Source of the DNA: Pseudomonas sp. WS 5079
Lineage (GTDB): Bacteria; Pseudomonadota; Gammaproteobacteria; Pseudomonadales; Pseudomonadaceae
DNA length: 64,000 nt
Assembly: GCF_012985465.1 (NCBI RefSeq)
Contig: NZ_JAAQWN010000007.1
Span: forward strand, 310,001 to 374,000
Direction: 5' to 3'
Part shown: positions 25,709 to 35,078 of the stretch, in pieces
Position numbering within the stretch: position 1 is the stretch's first letter
Layout: each line of letters opens with the position of its first letter
Program-made: the position numbers and the translations under genes
The notes under the pieces: model-generated
Told to the model about the DNA's origin: nothing
The model's database searches: none
What the model saw: the letters and a program-made list of their open reading frames with translations, nothing else

Positions 25709-26857
25709 ATGAAAATCACCAAACTGACCACCTTTATCGTGCCGCCGCGCTGGTGCTTCCTCAAAGTGGAAACCGACCAGGGTGTAACCGGTTGGGGCGA
25801 GCCCGTGGTTGAAGGCCGCGCCCACACCGTGGCGGCGGCGGTCGAGGAATTGTCCGACTACTTGATCGGCAAAGACCCACGCAATATCGAAGATATCTGG
25901 ACCGTGCTGTATCGCGGCGGCTTCTACCGGGGCGGCGCGATTCATATGAGCGCCCTGGCCGGGATCGACCAGGCGTTGTGGGACATCAAGGGCAAGGCCC
26001 TCGGCGTGTCGGTCAGCGACCTGCTGGGCGGCCAGGTGCGGGACAAGATCCGCGTCTACTCGTGGATCGGCGGCGACCGCCCGGCCGACACCGCCCGTGC
26101 GGCCAAAGAAGCCGTGGCCCGGGGGTTTACGGCGGTGAAGATGAATGGCACCGAGGAGCTGCAATTTCTCGACACCTTCGACAAGGTCGACCAGGCCCTG
26201 GCCAACGTGGCCGCCGTGCGCGACGCGGTCGGCCCGAATGTCGGCATTGGCGTGGACTTCCATGGCCGCGTCCACAAGCCCATGGCCAAGGTGCTGATGA
26301 AAGAGCTGGACCCGTACAAGCTGATGTTTATCGAAGAACCGGTGCTCAGCGAAAACTACGAAGCGCTCAAGGAACTGGCGCCTTTGACCAGCACCCCGAT
26401 AGCCCTGGGCGAGCGGCTGTTCTCGCGCTGGGATTTCAAGCGTGTGCTCAGTGAAGGTTACGTCGACATCATCCAGCCGGATGCATCCCACGCCGGCGGC
26501 ATCACCGAAACCCGCAAGATCGCCAACATGGCCGAAGCCTACGACGTGGCCCTGGCCCTGCACTGCCCGCTGGGCCCGATTGCCCTGGCGGCGTGCCTGC
26601 AACTGGATGCGGTTTGCTACAACGCGTTTATCCAGGAGCAAAGCCTGGGCATTCACTACAACGAGAGCAACGATTTGCTCGACTACGTGCGCGATCCGGG
26701 GGTTTTCGACTACGACCAGGGCTTTGTGAAAATCCCCAACGGGCCGGGGCTGGGGATTGAGATCAACGAGGAATACGTGATCGAGCGCGCGGCCATTGGT
26801 CACCGCTGGCGCAACCCGATCTGGCGGCATGCCGATGGCAGTTTTGCCGAGTGGTAA
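25709..26857 (+). CDS. dgoD: D-galactonate dehydratase
   Basis: DgoD (382 aa) dehydrates D-galactonate to 2-keto-3-deoxygalactonate. It is an enolase-superfamily enzyme of the mandelate-racemase type: metal ligands Asp (VDFHGRVH), Glu (FIEEPV) and Glu (ALGERLFS), with catalytic His in FHGR and in LHCPLGPIA. Its length equals that of the family. Preceding AGAGA gives a ribosome binding site. Third in the operon; a REP doublet separates it from the transporter gene. Confidence 0.96.
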   Translation: MKITKLTTFIVPPRWCFLKVETDQGVTGWGEPVVEGRAHTVAAAVEELSDYLIGKDPRNIEDIWTVLYRGGFYRGGAIHMSALAGIDQALWDIKGKALGVSVSDLLGGQVRDKIRVYSWIGGDRPADTARAAKEAVARGFTAVKMNGTEELQFLDTFDKVDQALANVAAVRDAVGPNVGIGVDFHGRVHKPMAKVLMKELDPYKLMFIEEPVLSENYEALKELAPLTSTPIALGERLFSRWDFKRVLSEGYVDIIQPDASHAGGITETRKIANMAEAYDVALALHCPLGPIALAACLQLDAVCYNAFIQEQSLGIHYNESNDLLDYVRDPGVFDYDQGFVKIPNGPGLGIEINEEYVIERAAIGHRWRNPIWRHADGSFAEW

Positions 26858-26882
26858 GCCCTGCCTGAAAGAGCGCGGTCAA

Positions 26883-26971
26883 TGTGGGAGCGGGCTTGCT
26901 CGCGATTGCGGTAAATCAGCCAACTTATCAGGCACTGACACACCGCTATCGCGAGCAAGCCCGCTCCCACA
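26883..26971. repeat. REP doublet (GTGGGAGCGGGC class)
   Basis: Inverted units TGTGGGAGCGGGCTTGCTCG and CTATCGCGAGCAAGCCCGCT flank a short spacer. Both units are nearly identical, so this copy looks recent. It separates dgoD from the MFS gene, both on the plus strand. Confidence 0.85.
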
Positions 26972-27034
26972 CTGAGTACGGTTTCTTCAGTCAATTTTTT
27001 CAGACCTCAATAAACATAATAAGAGGCTCCCCCC

Positions 27035-28351
27035 ATGCACCCTGAAACCCTCACCGGCCAGGCGTCCCTCGTCACGCCCAGCCGCAAGCGTTACTTCATC
27101 ATGGTCCTGCTGTTTATCACGGTGGTGATCAACTACCTGGACCGCAGCAACCTGTCGATTGCCGCGCCGGCCCTGACCAGCGAGCTGGGGATCGACCCGG
27201 TGCATGTGGGGCTGATTTTCTCGGCGTTCGGCTGGACCTACGCCGCCATGCAAATCCCCGGCGGCTGGCTGGTGGACCGGGTGCCACCGCGCATTTTGTA
27301 CACCGTGGCCTTGCTGTTGTGGTCGATTGCCACGGTGATGCTGGGGTTTGCCGCAAGCTTTATCGCGCTGTTTGTGTTGCGCATGGCGGTGGGTGCCCTG
27401 GAAGCGCCGGCTTATCCGATCAACAGTCGGGTCGTCACCAGTTGGTTTCCCGAGCGTGAGCGCGCCACGGCCATTGGTTTCTACACGTCCGGGCAGTTCG
27501 TCGGGCTGGCGTTCCTTACCCCGGTACTGGCGTGGTTGCAGCATCACTATGGCTGGCACATGGTGTTTATCAGCACCGGCGCGGTGGGCATCCTCTGGGC
27601 ACTGGTGTGGTATGCGGTGTACCGCGAGCCGCGGGATTTCAAAGGGGTCAACAGCGCAGAAATCGAGTTGATCCGCGCAGGCGGCGGCCTGGTGGACCTG
27701 GATGCACAAACCGCCAAGCGCAAGGCGCCTTTCAGTTGGGTCGACCTGGGTATCGTGCTGACCCAACGCAAGCTGTGGGGCATCTACCTGGGCCAGTTCT
27801 GCCTGAACTCGACCCTGTGGTTTTTCCTGACATGGTTCCCAACCTATCTGGTGAAATATCGCGGCATGGACTTCATCAAGTCCGGCCTGCTTGCCTCGCT
27901 GCCGTTTCTCGCGGCGTTTGTCGGGGTGTTGTGTTCCGGGCTGTTTTCCGACTGGCTGATCCGCCGTGGCGCCTCGGTGGGGTTTGCGCGCAAATTGCCG
28001 ATCATCAGTGGCCTGCTGATCTCCACGGCAATCATCGGCGCCAACTTCGTGGATTCCACGCCACTGGTGATTGCATTCCTGGCGGTGGCGTTTTTCGGCA
28101 ACGGCCTGGCGTCGATCACCTGGTCGCTGGTCTCGACACTGGCGCCGGCGCGACTGTTGGGGTTGACGGGTGGGGTGTTCAACTTCATCGGCAACCTGGC
28201 GGCGATCACCACGCCGATCGTCATTGGCTTTCTGGCCACGGGCGACTCGTTTGCGCCGGCGATTACCTACATTGCGGTGCTGGCGCTGCTGGGGGCGCTG
28301 TCTTACATACTGCTGGTGGGTAAGGTCGAGCGGATCGAGCTGAAGGAATAA
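27035..28351 (+). CDS. MFS transporter, probable D-galactonate/H+ symporter
   Basis: This 438-aa inner-membrane protein has 12 predicted helices and belongs to the anion:cation symporter (ACS) family. Marks are VVINYLDRSNLSIA after helix 1, GWLVDRVPPRIL, and the long central loop. The dgo context makes D-galactonate (DgoT) the likely substrate, but glucarate or other sugar-acid carriers look alike. It is 177 bp behind dgoD across a REP, so it may share the operon or have its own promoter. Confidence 0.85.
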   Translation: MHPETLTGQASLVTPSRKRYFIMVLLFITVVINYLDRSNLSIAAPALTSELGIDPVHVGLIFSAFGWTYAAMQIPGGWLVDRVPPRILYTVALLLWSIATVMLGFAASFIALFVLRMAVGALEAPAYPINSRVVTSWFPERERATAIGFYTSGQFVGLAFLTPVLAWLQHHYGWHMVFISTGAVGILWALVWYAVYREPRDFKGVNSAEIELIRAGGGLVDLDAQTAKRKAPFSWVDLGIVLTQRKLWGIYLGQFCLNSTLWFFLTWFPTYLVKYRGMDFIKSGLLASLPFLAAFVGVLCSGLFSDWLIRRGASVGFARKLPIISGLLISTAIIGANFVDSTPLVIAFLAVAFFGNGLASITWSLVSTLAPARLLGLTGGVFNFIGNLAAITTPIVIGFLATGDSFAPAITYIAVLALLGALSYILLVGKVERIELKE

Positions 28352-28356
28352 AGCTG

Positions 28357-28387
28357 TTGTAGGAGCGAGCTTGGCTCGCTCCTACAA
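28357..28387. repeat. Solo REP-like perfect hairpin between convergent genes
   Basis: TTGTAGGAGCGAGC, loop TTG, and its exact reverse complement give a 14-bp stem with a 3-base loop between the MFS stop and the trpA stop. The arms share GTAGGAGC with the doublets, but only one compact unit is present. There is no T tract, so it would be a weak terminator for either side. Confidence 0.75.
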
Positions 28388-28395
28388 GGGGGGGC

Positions 28396-29205
28396 TTATT
28401 TACGGGCGTTGCGTACACCTTCGGATAAGGCCGCACACAGGCTCAACACCCCATCAATCGCTTGCTGGTCGTTGCTGGCATTGGCGATGTGGTCGATCAG
28501 CGCCGACCCCACCACCACACCGTCCGCCAGGCGGGCGATGGCGGCGGCCTGTTCCGGGGTGCGGATGCCGAAGCCAATGCTGATCGGCAGGTCGGTATGC
28601 CGGCGCAGGCGGCCGACGGCCTCTTCCACGTGTTCCAGGGTGGCGGCACCGGCACCGGTCACACCGGCCACCGACACGTAGTACACAAACCCGGAGCTGC
28701 CGTTGAGCACGGTGGGCAGGCGCGCATCGTCGGTGGTGGGCGTGGTCAGGCGGATAAAGTCGATGCCTGCGGCCTGGGCCGGGTCGCACAGTTCGCTGTT
28801 ATGTTCCGGCGGCATGTCGACCACGATCAGGCCGTCCACGCCGGCCTCTTTTGCGTCATGGATAAAGCGCGGCACGCCGTACATGTGGATCGGGTTGAAG
28901 TAGCCCATCAGCACCAGCGGCGTATCGCTGTTGCCCTGGCGGAACTCGCGCACCATCTGCAGGGTTTTCAGCAGGTTCTGCTTGGCGCCCAACGCGCGGA
29001 TATTGGCCAGTTGGATCGCCGGACCGTCGGCCATCGGATCGGTGAAGGGCATGCCCAGCTCGATCACATCGGCGCCGGCTGCCGGCAAGCCCTTGAGGAT
29101 CGCCAGGGAGGTGTCATACCCCGGGTCGCCGGCGGTGACGAAGGTCACCAGGGCGGCGCGGTTTTGTTCCTTGAGTTGCGCAAAGCGGGTTTGCAGGCGG
29201 CTCAT
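28396..29205 (-). CDS. trpA: Tryptophan synthase alpha chain
   Basis: TrpA (269 aa) cleaves indole-3-glycerol phosphate to indole and glyceraldehyde 3-phosphate. The catalytic Glu is in IELGMPFTDPMADGP, the Asp in IVVDMP, and the phosphate loop in GFGIRTPEQA. The start follows the trpB stop with no gap (TAAATG), and its AGGAG lies inside the end of trpB. With trpB it forms the trpBA pair regulated by TrpI, separate from the other trp genes as usual in Pseudomonas. Confidence 0.97.
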   Translation of the reverse strand: MSRLQTRFAQLKEQNRAALVTFVTAGDPGYDTSLAILKGLPAAGADVIELGMPFTDPMADGPAIQLANIRALGAKQNLLKTLQMVREFRQGNSDTPLVLMGYFNPIHMYGVPRFIHDAKEAGVDGLIVVDMPPEHNSELCDPAQAAGIDFIRLTTPTTDDARLPTVLNGSSGFVYYVSVAGVTGAGAATLEHVEEAVGRLRRHTDLPISIGFGIRTPEQAAAIARLADGVVVGSALIDHIANASNDQQAIDGVLSLCAALSEGVRNARK

Positions 29206-30432
<1,227 letters not shown>

Positions 30433-30540
30433 GGTGCGCTCCAGGAAGAAAGTTGGGAGAGGCAATGACGGCCACTCTACCCCTGACGCCGGACCGTGAA
30501 AACCGATAAGATCGCCGCAACCTGTCAGGAAAACTCACAG
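30433..30540. promoter_or_regulatory. trpB-trpI divergent control region
   Basis: This 108-bp gap must contain both promoters. In P. aeruginosa and P. putida, TrpI with indoleglycerol phosphate binds between the two genes and activates trpBA while repressing itself. I cannot place the TrpI sites exactly; a T-N11-A type element is not obvious by eye. Confidence 0.6.
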
Positions 30541-31437
30541 ATGAGCCGAGACCTTCCGCCGCTTAATGCCCTGCGTGCATTTGAAGCCACCGCCCGCCTC
30601 AACAGCGTCAGCCAGGCAGCCGAGCAATTGCATGTGACCCACGGTGCGGTCAGCCGACAACTGAAAGTGTTGGACGAACACCTTGGGGTGAGTCTTTTCG
30701 TCAAGGATGGACGCGGCATTAAACTCACAGATGCCGGCGTGCGGCTGCGCGATGCCAGCTTCGAGGCGTTCGAGCGTCTGCGGGATGTGTGCGGGGAGTT
30801 GACCCAAAGCAGCGCCGACGCGCCGTTTGTCCTTGGCTGCTCCGGCAGTCTGCTGGCGCGTTGGTTTATTCCGCGCCTGGGGCGCTTGAATGCCGACTTG
30901 CCGGATTTGCGTCTGCATCTATCGGCGGGCGAAGGCGACCTTGATCCAAGGCGCCCGGGCCTGGACGCCCTGCTGCTGTTTGCCGAGCCGCCGTGGCCTG
31001 CGGATATGCAGGTCTACGAGCTGGCGAGCGAGCGGATTGGCCCGGTGATGAGCCCGCACTTTGCCCACTACCAAGCCCTGTGCCAGGCACCCGCCCAGGC
31101 TCTGCTGGGCGAAGCCCTGTTGCACACCACTTCGCGCCCGCAAGCCTGGCCCAATTGGGCACAGCACCATGGCATCGAGCCCGGCGCATTGAAGTACGGC
31201 CAGGGGTTTGAGCATTTGTATTATTTGCTGGAGGCGGCCGTGGCTGGCCTTGGGGTGGCGATCGCACCGCAACCGCTGGTGGCGGAGGACGTGCGCGCCG
31301 GTCGCTTGGTTGCGCCATGGGGTTTTAGTCAAACCCCGGCGCAACTGGCGTTGTGGCTACCCAAGCGCGCCGCGGATGGGCGCGCCCGGCAGCTGGCGCA
31401 ATGGCTCAAGGCTGAGCTTGCGCGCCAGCCGGTTTAG
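30541..31437 (+). CDS. trpI: LysR-type activator of trpBA, TrpI
   Basis: TrpI (298 aa) activates trpBA in response to indoleglycerol phosphate. The N-terminal winged helix (MSRDLPPLNALRAFEATARL to about residue 65, with HVTHGAVSRQLKVLDEHLG) resembles TrpI/GcvA-type regulators, followed by an effector domain. The ATG at 30541 gives the expected MSRDLP start; a GTG 15 codons upstream is rejected. Its stop overlaps the convergent DUF883 stop by four bases. Confidence 0.94.
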   Translation: MSRDLPPLNALRAFEATARLNSVSQAAEQLHVTHGAVSRQLKVLDEHLGVSLFVKDGRGIKLTDAGVRLRDASFEAFERLRDVCGELTQSSADAPFVLGCSGSLLARWFIPRLGRLNADLPDLRLHLSAGEGDLDPRRPGLDALLLFAEPPWPADMQVYELASERIGPVMSPHFAHYQALCQAPAQALLGEALLHTTSRPQAWPNWAQHHGIEPGALKYGQGFEHLYYLLEAAVAGLGVAIAPQPLVAEDVRAGRLVAPWGFSQTPAQLALWLPKRAADGRARQLAQWLKAELARQPV

Positions 31438-31760
31438 TCACCGCGTTTGCACAGCAGGTAAGCCGCCAGCAGGCCCAGTGCGCCAACGGCAACGCCGGCG
31501 GTGGTCCAAGGGTGCTCCTGTGCGTAGTCACGGGTGGCAGCCCCGGTTTCGCGGATTTTCACTTTGCTTTCTTCGTAGGCGTCGCTGATCAAGTGGCGGG
31601 AGTGCTTGAGGGCATTCTCGGCATTGCTTTTGAGGGCCTTCAGGGTTTTGCGCGACTCGTCAGACGCATCGTCCTTGAGGCTCTCAAGGGATTTGAGCAG
31701 GCTCGAAATCTCGGCTTCCATGCTTTCCAATGACGCTTTGCGTAAAGAGGTGTTGGCCAT
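31434..31760 (-). CDS. DUF883 (ElaB/YqjD-type) membrane-anchored protein
   Basis: This 108-aa protein has a long charged, probably coiled-coil N-terminal region (5-80) and one C-terminal transmembrane helix (about 86-104), followed by a short positive tail KRGD. The family anchors to the inner membrane and E. coli members bind ribosomes in stationary phase; that role here is inference. AGGAG precedes the start. It is divergent from the dodecin gene. Confidence 0.88.
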   Translation of the reverse strand: MANTSLRKASLESMEAEISSLLKSLESLKDDASDESRKTLKALKSNAENALKHSRHLISDAYEESKVKIRETGAATRDYAQEHPWTTAGVAVGALGLLAAYLLCKRGD

Positions 31761-31915
31761 GTGGGCTCTCCTGGAGTGAATGAGTAACGTGTGTTGATTC
31801 CGACTGCGGGGGTTTCAGAAAGTGCAGTAAATCTGAACTTTCAAGTGAGAAGAGTCGCCAGAAGCAGTAAGAAGAATCACTGCTAGGCTTCATTAATCGA
31901 CCCAGGAGAACACTC

Positions 31916-32131
31916 ATGACTGATCATCACACCTACAAGAAAGTCGAACTGGTGGGCTCGTCCCCAACCAGCATCGAGGACGCCATCAACAATGCGCTGG
32001 CCGAGGCCAGCAAGAGCATCAAGCACCTGGAGTGGTTTGAGGTCACCGAAACCCGTGGCCACATCAAGGACGGCAAGGCCGCGCACTTCCAGGTGACACT
32101 CAAGGTGGGCTTTCGTATTGCCAATAGTTGA
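31916..32131 (+). CDS. Dodecin, flavin-binding protein
   Basis: This 71-aa dodecin forms hollow dodecamers that store or buffer flavin. The family pattern is complete: KKVELVGSSPTSIEDAINNAL, the flavin-stacking Trp in LEWFEVTETRG, and the C-terminal FQVTLKVGFR strand. A strong AGGAG precedes the ATG. Confidence 0.93.
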   Translation: MTDHHTYKKVELVGSSPTSIEDAINNALAEASKSIKHLEWFEVTETRGHIKDGKAAHFQVTLKVGFRIANS

Positions 32132-32246
32132 CGGGGTTGGTTGAACTTGCACGCTGGCCGATTGCCATAACCTGCGCTACACCCTTTGGGCGCCGATGCC
32201 CTATGCGTCGGCGTACATTTTTTGATCAGCGCAAGGAAAGTAACGG

Positions 32247-32471
32247 ATGAAAAAGTTTCTGTTAGCGGTAGGTTTGTTGAGCCTGGCAGGTACAGCCCTG
32301 GCGGCTGGCAAGGATTGTGGCGAGCTGAAAAGCGAAATCGACGCCAAGATCCAGGCCAATGGTGCGTCCGGGTACACCCTGGAAATTGTCGAAAAAGGCA
32401 GCGCAACCAACGGCGAAGTGGTCGGCAGTTGCGAAGGTGGTACCAAGGAAATCGTCTACAACCGTAGGTGA
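32247..32471 (+). CDS. DUF1161 periplasmic protein (copy 1)
   Basis: This 74-aa secreted protein has a signal peptide (1-19, cleavage after ALA) and two Cys (CGELKSEID, VGSCEGG) that probably form a disulfide. KDCGELKSEIDAKIQANG and GYTLEIVEKG identify DUF1161, of unknown function. A paralogue lies 1.9 kb downstream (34323-34562). An intrinsic terminator follows. Confidence 0.88.
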   Translation: MKKFLLAVGLLSLAGTALAAGKDCGELKSEIDAKIQANGASGYTLEIVEKGSATNGEVVGSCEGGTKEIVYNRR

Positions 32472-32492
32472 TCCCGTGCGGCAGACATAAAA

Positions 32493-32518
32493 ACCGACGC
32501 CAGAGCGTCGGTTTTTTT
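32493..32518. terminator. Bidirectional intrinsic terminator
   Basis: ACCGACGC, loop CAGA, GCGTCGGT form an 8-bp stem followed by seven T on the plus strand and preceded by an A-rich stretch (ATAAAAA), so it can end transcripts from DUF1161 copy 1 and from the convergent LLM oxidoreductase gene. Confidence 0.9.
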
Positions 32519-32529
32519 ATCCCTGCCGA

Positions 32530-33531
32530 TCAGCCTTTCATCACCTGGGCCAGTAGCTCATAGGAATGAATCCGATCAGCATGTTCGTACAGGTCGCAGG
32601 TAAAGATCAGCTCATCGGCGCCCGTCTGCTCGATCAACACCTCCAGTTTGGCGCGAATCTTCGCCGGGCTGCCTACCATCGCCAGGCCTAGGAAACTGCC
32701 TACCGCGTCCTTCTCATGGGGCAGCCACAGGCCGTCCATGCTGTCGACCGGCGGGCGTTGCACCAGGCTTTGCCCACGCATCAGCGCGAGAATTCGCTGG
32801 TAGACCGAGGTGGCCAGGTAATTGGCCTGCTCATCGGTATCAGCGGCCACCAGCGGCACACCGAGCATCACATACGGCTTGTCGAGCACTGCCGAAGGCT
32901 TGAAGTGATTGCGATAGACGCGAATCGCCTCATGCATCATGCGCGGTGCGAAATGGGAGGCGAAGGCGTAGGGCAAACCGCGCTCGCCGGCCAGTTGGGC
33001 GCTGAACAGGCTGGAACCGAGCAGCCACACCGGGACGTTGGTGCCGGTGCCCGGTACGGCGATCACCCGTTGGTCGGGGGTGCGCGGGCCCAGATAGGCC
33101 ATCAACTCGGCCACATCTTCCGGGAAGTCATCGGCGCTGCCGGAGCGTTCGCGGCGCAGGGCGCGGGCGGTCATCTGGTCGGAGCCGGGTGCGCGGCCCA
33201 GGCCCAGGTCGATCCGGCCGGGGTACAGGCTTTCCAGGGTGCCGAACTGTTCAGCGATCACCAGTGGCGCATGGTTGGGCAGCATCACGCCGCCTGCGCC
33301 GACCCGGATAGTCGAAGTGCCACCGGCCAGGTAGCCGAGCAGCACCGAGGTCGCGGAGCTGGCGATGCCATCCATATTGTGGTGCTCGGCCACCCAGAAG
33401 CGGGTGTAGCCGAGCTTTTCCACGTGCTGGGCCAGGTCCAGGGAATTGCGCAACGACTGCGCCGGGCTGCCATTGGCGCGCACCGGTACCAGGTCGAGGG
33501 TCGAGAACTTCACATCGGACAGTGGTTTCAT
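32530..33531 (-). CDS. LLM-class flavin-dependent oxidoreductase
   Basis: This 333-aa luciferase-like monooxygenase of the YhbW/LuxA type 1 group probably uses reduced FMN. RFWVAEHHNMDGIASSAT, VGAGGVMLPNH and YPGRIDLGLGRAPGSD are the family stretches. The substrate is unknown. The ATG at 33531 starts MKPLSDVKFSTLDL; upstream extension is not family-like. It is divergent from the OsmC gene across 212 bp, in which I see only an unremarkable promoter region. Confidence 0.9.
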   Translation of the reverse strand: MKPLSDVKFSTLDLVPVRANGSPAQSLRNSLDLAQHVEKLGYTRFWVAEHHNMDGIASSATSVLLGYLAGGTSTIRVGAGGVMLPNHAPLVIAEQFGTLESLYPGRIDLGLGRAPGSDQMTARALRRERSGSADDFPEDVAELMAYLGPRTPDQRVIAVPGTGTNVPVWLLGSSLFSAQLAGERGLPYAFASHFAPRMMHEAIRVYRNHFKPSAVLDKPYVMLGVPLVAADTDEQANYLATSVYQRILALMRGQSLVQRPPVDSMDGLWLPHEKDAVGSFLGLAMVGSPAKIRAKLEVLIEQTGADELIFTCDLYEHADRIHSYELLAQVMKG

Positions 33532-33743
33532 AAGCCTGCTTCTCCATAGGGGCGCAGGCTTGTGACGAACCAAAACCTGCCGCTTCATGTGCATGCCCTA
33601 TGCAATGAGGGCATATACCCGAGATTCAATAGCGGACATGAAATTTCCTACTTGCCCGCTTGGTTTTTCCGACAGGGTGAACTTTGCCAGAGGTTCTATC
33701 CTCAGAACCTTACTGATGCACAACCACTGCTTGGGAGAACGCT

Positions 33744-34175
33744 ATGAGTATCGTGAAAAAAGCCTCCGCACACTGGGAAGGCGACCTGAAAACCGGTCTG
33801 GGCTCGATCTCGACCGAAACCGGCGTATTGCGCGAAGCCCCCTACGGCTTCAAGGCACGTTTCGAAGGTGGCAAGGGTACCAACCCTGAAGAACTGATCG
33901 GCGCGGCCCATGCCGGCTGCTTCTCCATGGCCTTTTCCATGATTCTTGGCGATGCCGGCCTCAAGGCTGACAGTATTGACACCCAGGCCGAAGTGACCCT
34001 GGACCAGGTGGACGGTGGTTTTGCGATCACCGCAGTCCACCTGATCCTCAAGGCCAAGATCCCCGGCGCGAGCCAGGCGCAGTTCGATGAACTGAGCAAG
34101 AAGGCCAAGGAAGGATGCCCGGTATCCAAGGTGCTGAACGCCACCATCACCCTGGATGGCACCCTCGTCAACTGA
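33744..34175 (+). CDS. osmC: OsmC-family peroxiredoxin
   Basis: This 143-aa thiol peroxidase reduces organic hydroperoxides. The peroxidatic Cys is in AAHAGCFSMA and the resolving Cys in KEGCPVSK; the N-terminus MSIVKKASAHWEGDLKTG is of the OsmC subgroup (rather than Ohr). GGAG precedes the ATG. OsmC is often osmotically or RpoS induced, though I do not see a clear sigma-S box here. Confidence 0.92.
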   Translation: MSIVKKASAHWEGDLKTGLGSISTETGVLREAPYGFKARFEGGKGTNPEELIGAAHAGCFSMAFSMILGDAGLKADSIDTQAEVTLDQVDGGFAITAVHLILKAKIPGASQAQFDELSKKAKEGCPVSKVLNATITLDGTLVN

Positions 34176-34189
34176 TCTGCGCAGGTCCA

Positions 34190-34220
34190 ATGTGGGAGCG
34201 GGCTTGCTCGCCCCCACATT
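34190..34220. repeat. Solo REP-like hairpin after osmC
   Basis: ATGTGGGAGCGGGC and GCTCGCCCCCACAT pair with a TT loop and two mismatches, followed by TTTTG. It is a compact single unit of the GTGGGAGCGGGC class and may serve as the osmC terminator. Confidence 0.65.
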
Positions 34221-34322
34221 TTGTTCTGCGTTAAATCAGAACTCGCGTTTCGCAAATGTGGTCTCATACCCATGCAGCCTTTGGCGCACACCCGTGCGCA
34301 GCGCATTTAGGGAGCTTCACAC

Positions 34323-34562
34323 ATGAAACGTTTTGCCTTGGCGATTATCTGCGGTGTTTTGGCCACATCGGCAATGGCCGCGCCCAAAGACTGTGAAGAG
34401 CTCAGGAAAGAGATTGAAGTCGGCCTACAGGCCAAGGCAATCCCGTCCTACACCCTGGAAATCATCACCGCCGAAGAAGCCAAGAATCATGACGAAGCCA
34501 TGATCGTCGGCTCCTGCGAAAACGGCACCAAGCGCATCATCTACCAGCGCAACGATGACTGA
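34323..34562 (+). CDS. DUF1161 periplasmic protein (copy 2)
   Basis: This 79-aa secreted protein has a signal peptide (1-19, cleavage after AMA) and two Cys as in copy 1 (PKDCEELRKEIE, VGSCENGTKRI). It shares about half its residues with copy 1 (32247-32471) by eye. Function is unknown. Its stop directly abuts the stop of the convergent lipoprotein gene. Confidence 0.86.
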   Translation: MKRFALAIICGVLATSAMAAPKDCEELRKEIEVGLQAKAIPSYTLEIITAEEAKNHDEAMIVGSCENGTKRIIYQRNDD

Positions 34563-34991
34563 TCAGGGAATGCAGTTGATGCTGCGTTCTTCGGCCAGCA
34601 ACTGACGCTGGGCGTCATACAGCCGGATATTCGGGGTGAAGCCCAGCGAGCGCCCTTCCAGGCGGTAGCGCTGGCCGGCCTGGAACTGGTCGTATTGCAG
34701 GGTGATAAAACAGGTGCGCTCCTGGGGCTGGTTCAGCCCGCCACCCAGGCCTGCGCCGGCATACACTTCAAAATCAAAACGCACCATCAACTCGTGGCTG
34801 CCCGGTGGCACCTGGAAGTAGCGCCCATCGTCCAGGGCCTTGCCGTCCAGGCGTTGCGCCATGACCAGCTTGGCGCCGGGTGTCGGGGTGGCAAAATCGA
34901 CCCAGGCCTGTTGCGGGTCGGCTGGCGGGATCGGGGTGGAGGCGCAGGCGCTGAGAAAAATCGCCGCCAAGGGAAGCAAGAGCTGACGCAT
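34563..34991 (-). CDS. Putative lipoprotein, unknown function
   Basis: This 142-aa protein has a lipoprotein signal (MRQLLLPLAAIFLSAC) with lipobox LSAC at about residues 13-16. The mature part has a PPGSHELMVRF motif seen in small PEGA-like or membrane-associated beta proteins, and two further Cys. I do not recognise a named family. A GTG three codons upstream is an alternative start. Confidence 0.78.
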   Translation of the reverse strand: MRQLLLPLAAIFLSACASTPIPPADPQQAWVDFATPTPGAKLVMAQRLDGKALDDGRYFQVPPGSHELMVRFDFEVYAGAGLGGGLNQPQERTCFITLQYDQFQAGQRYRLEGRSLGFTPNIRLYDAQRQLLAEERSINCIP

Positions 34992-35078
34992 AGTGGGCAC
35001 TCAACCGTAGGAATGGTATGAGCATAACCCCTGCCAGCCAGTTAGTCTGGCGGGCCAAAGATTGTGGAGCGGTTTGAG

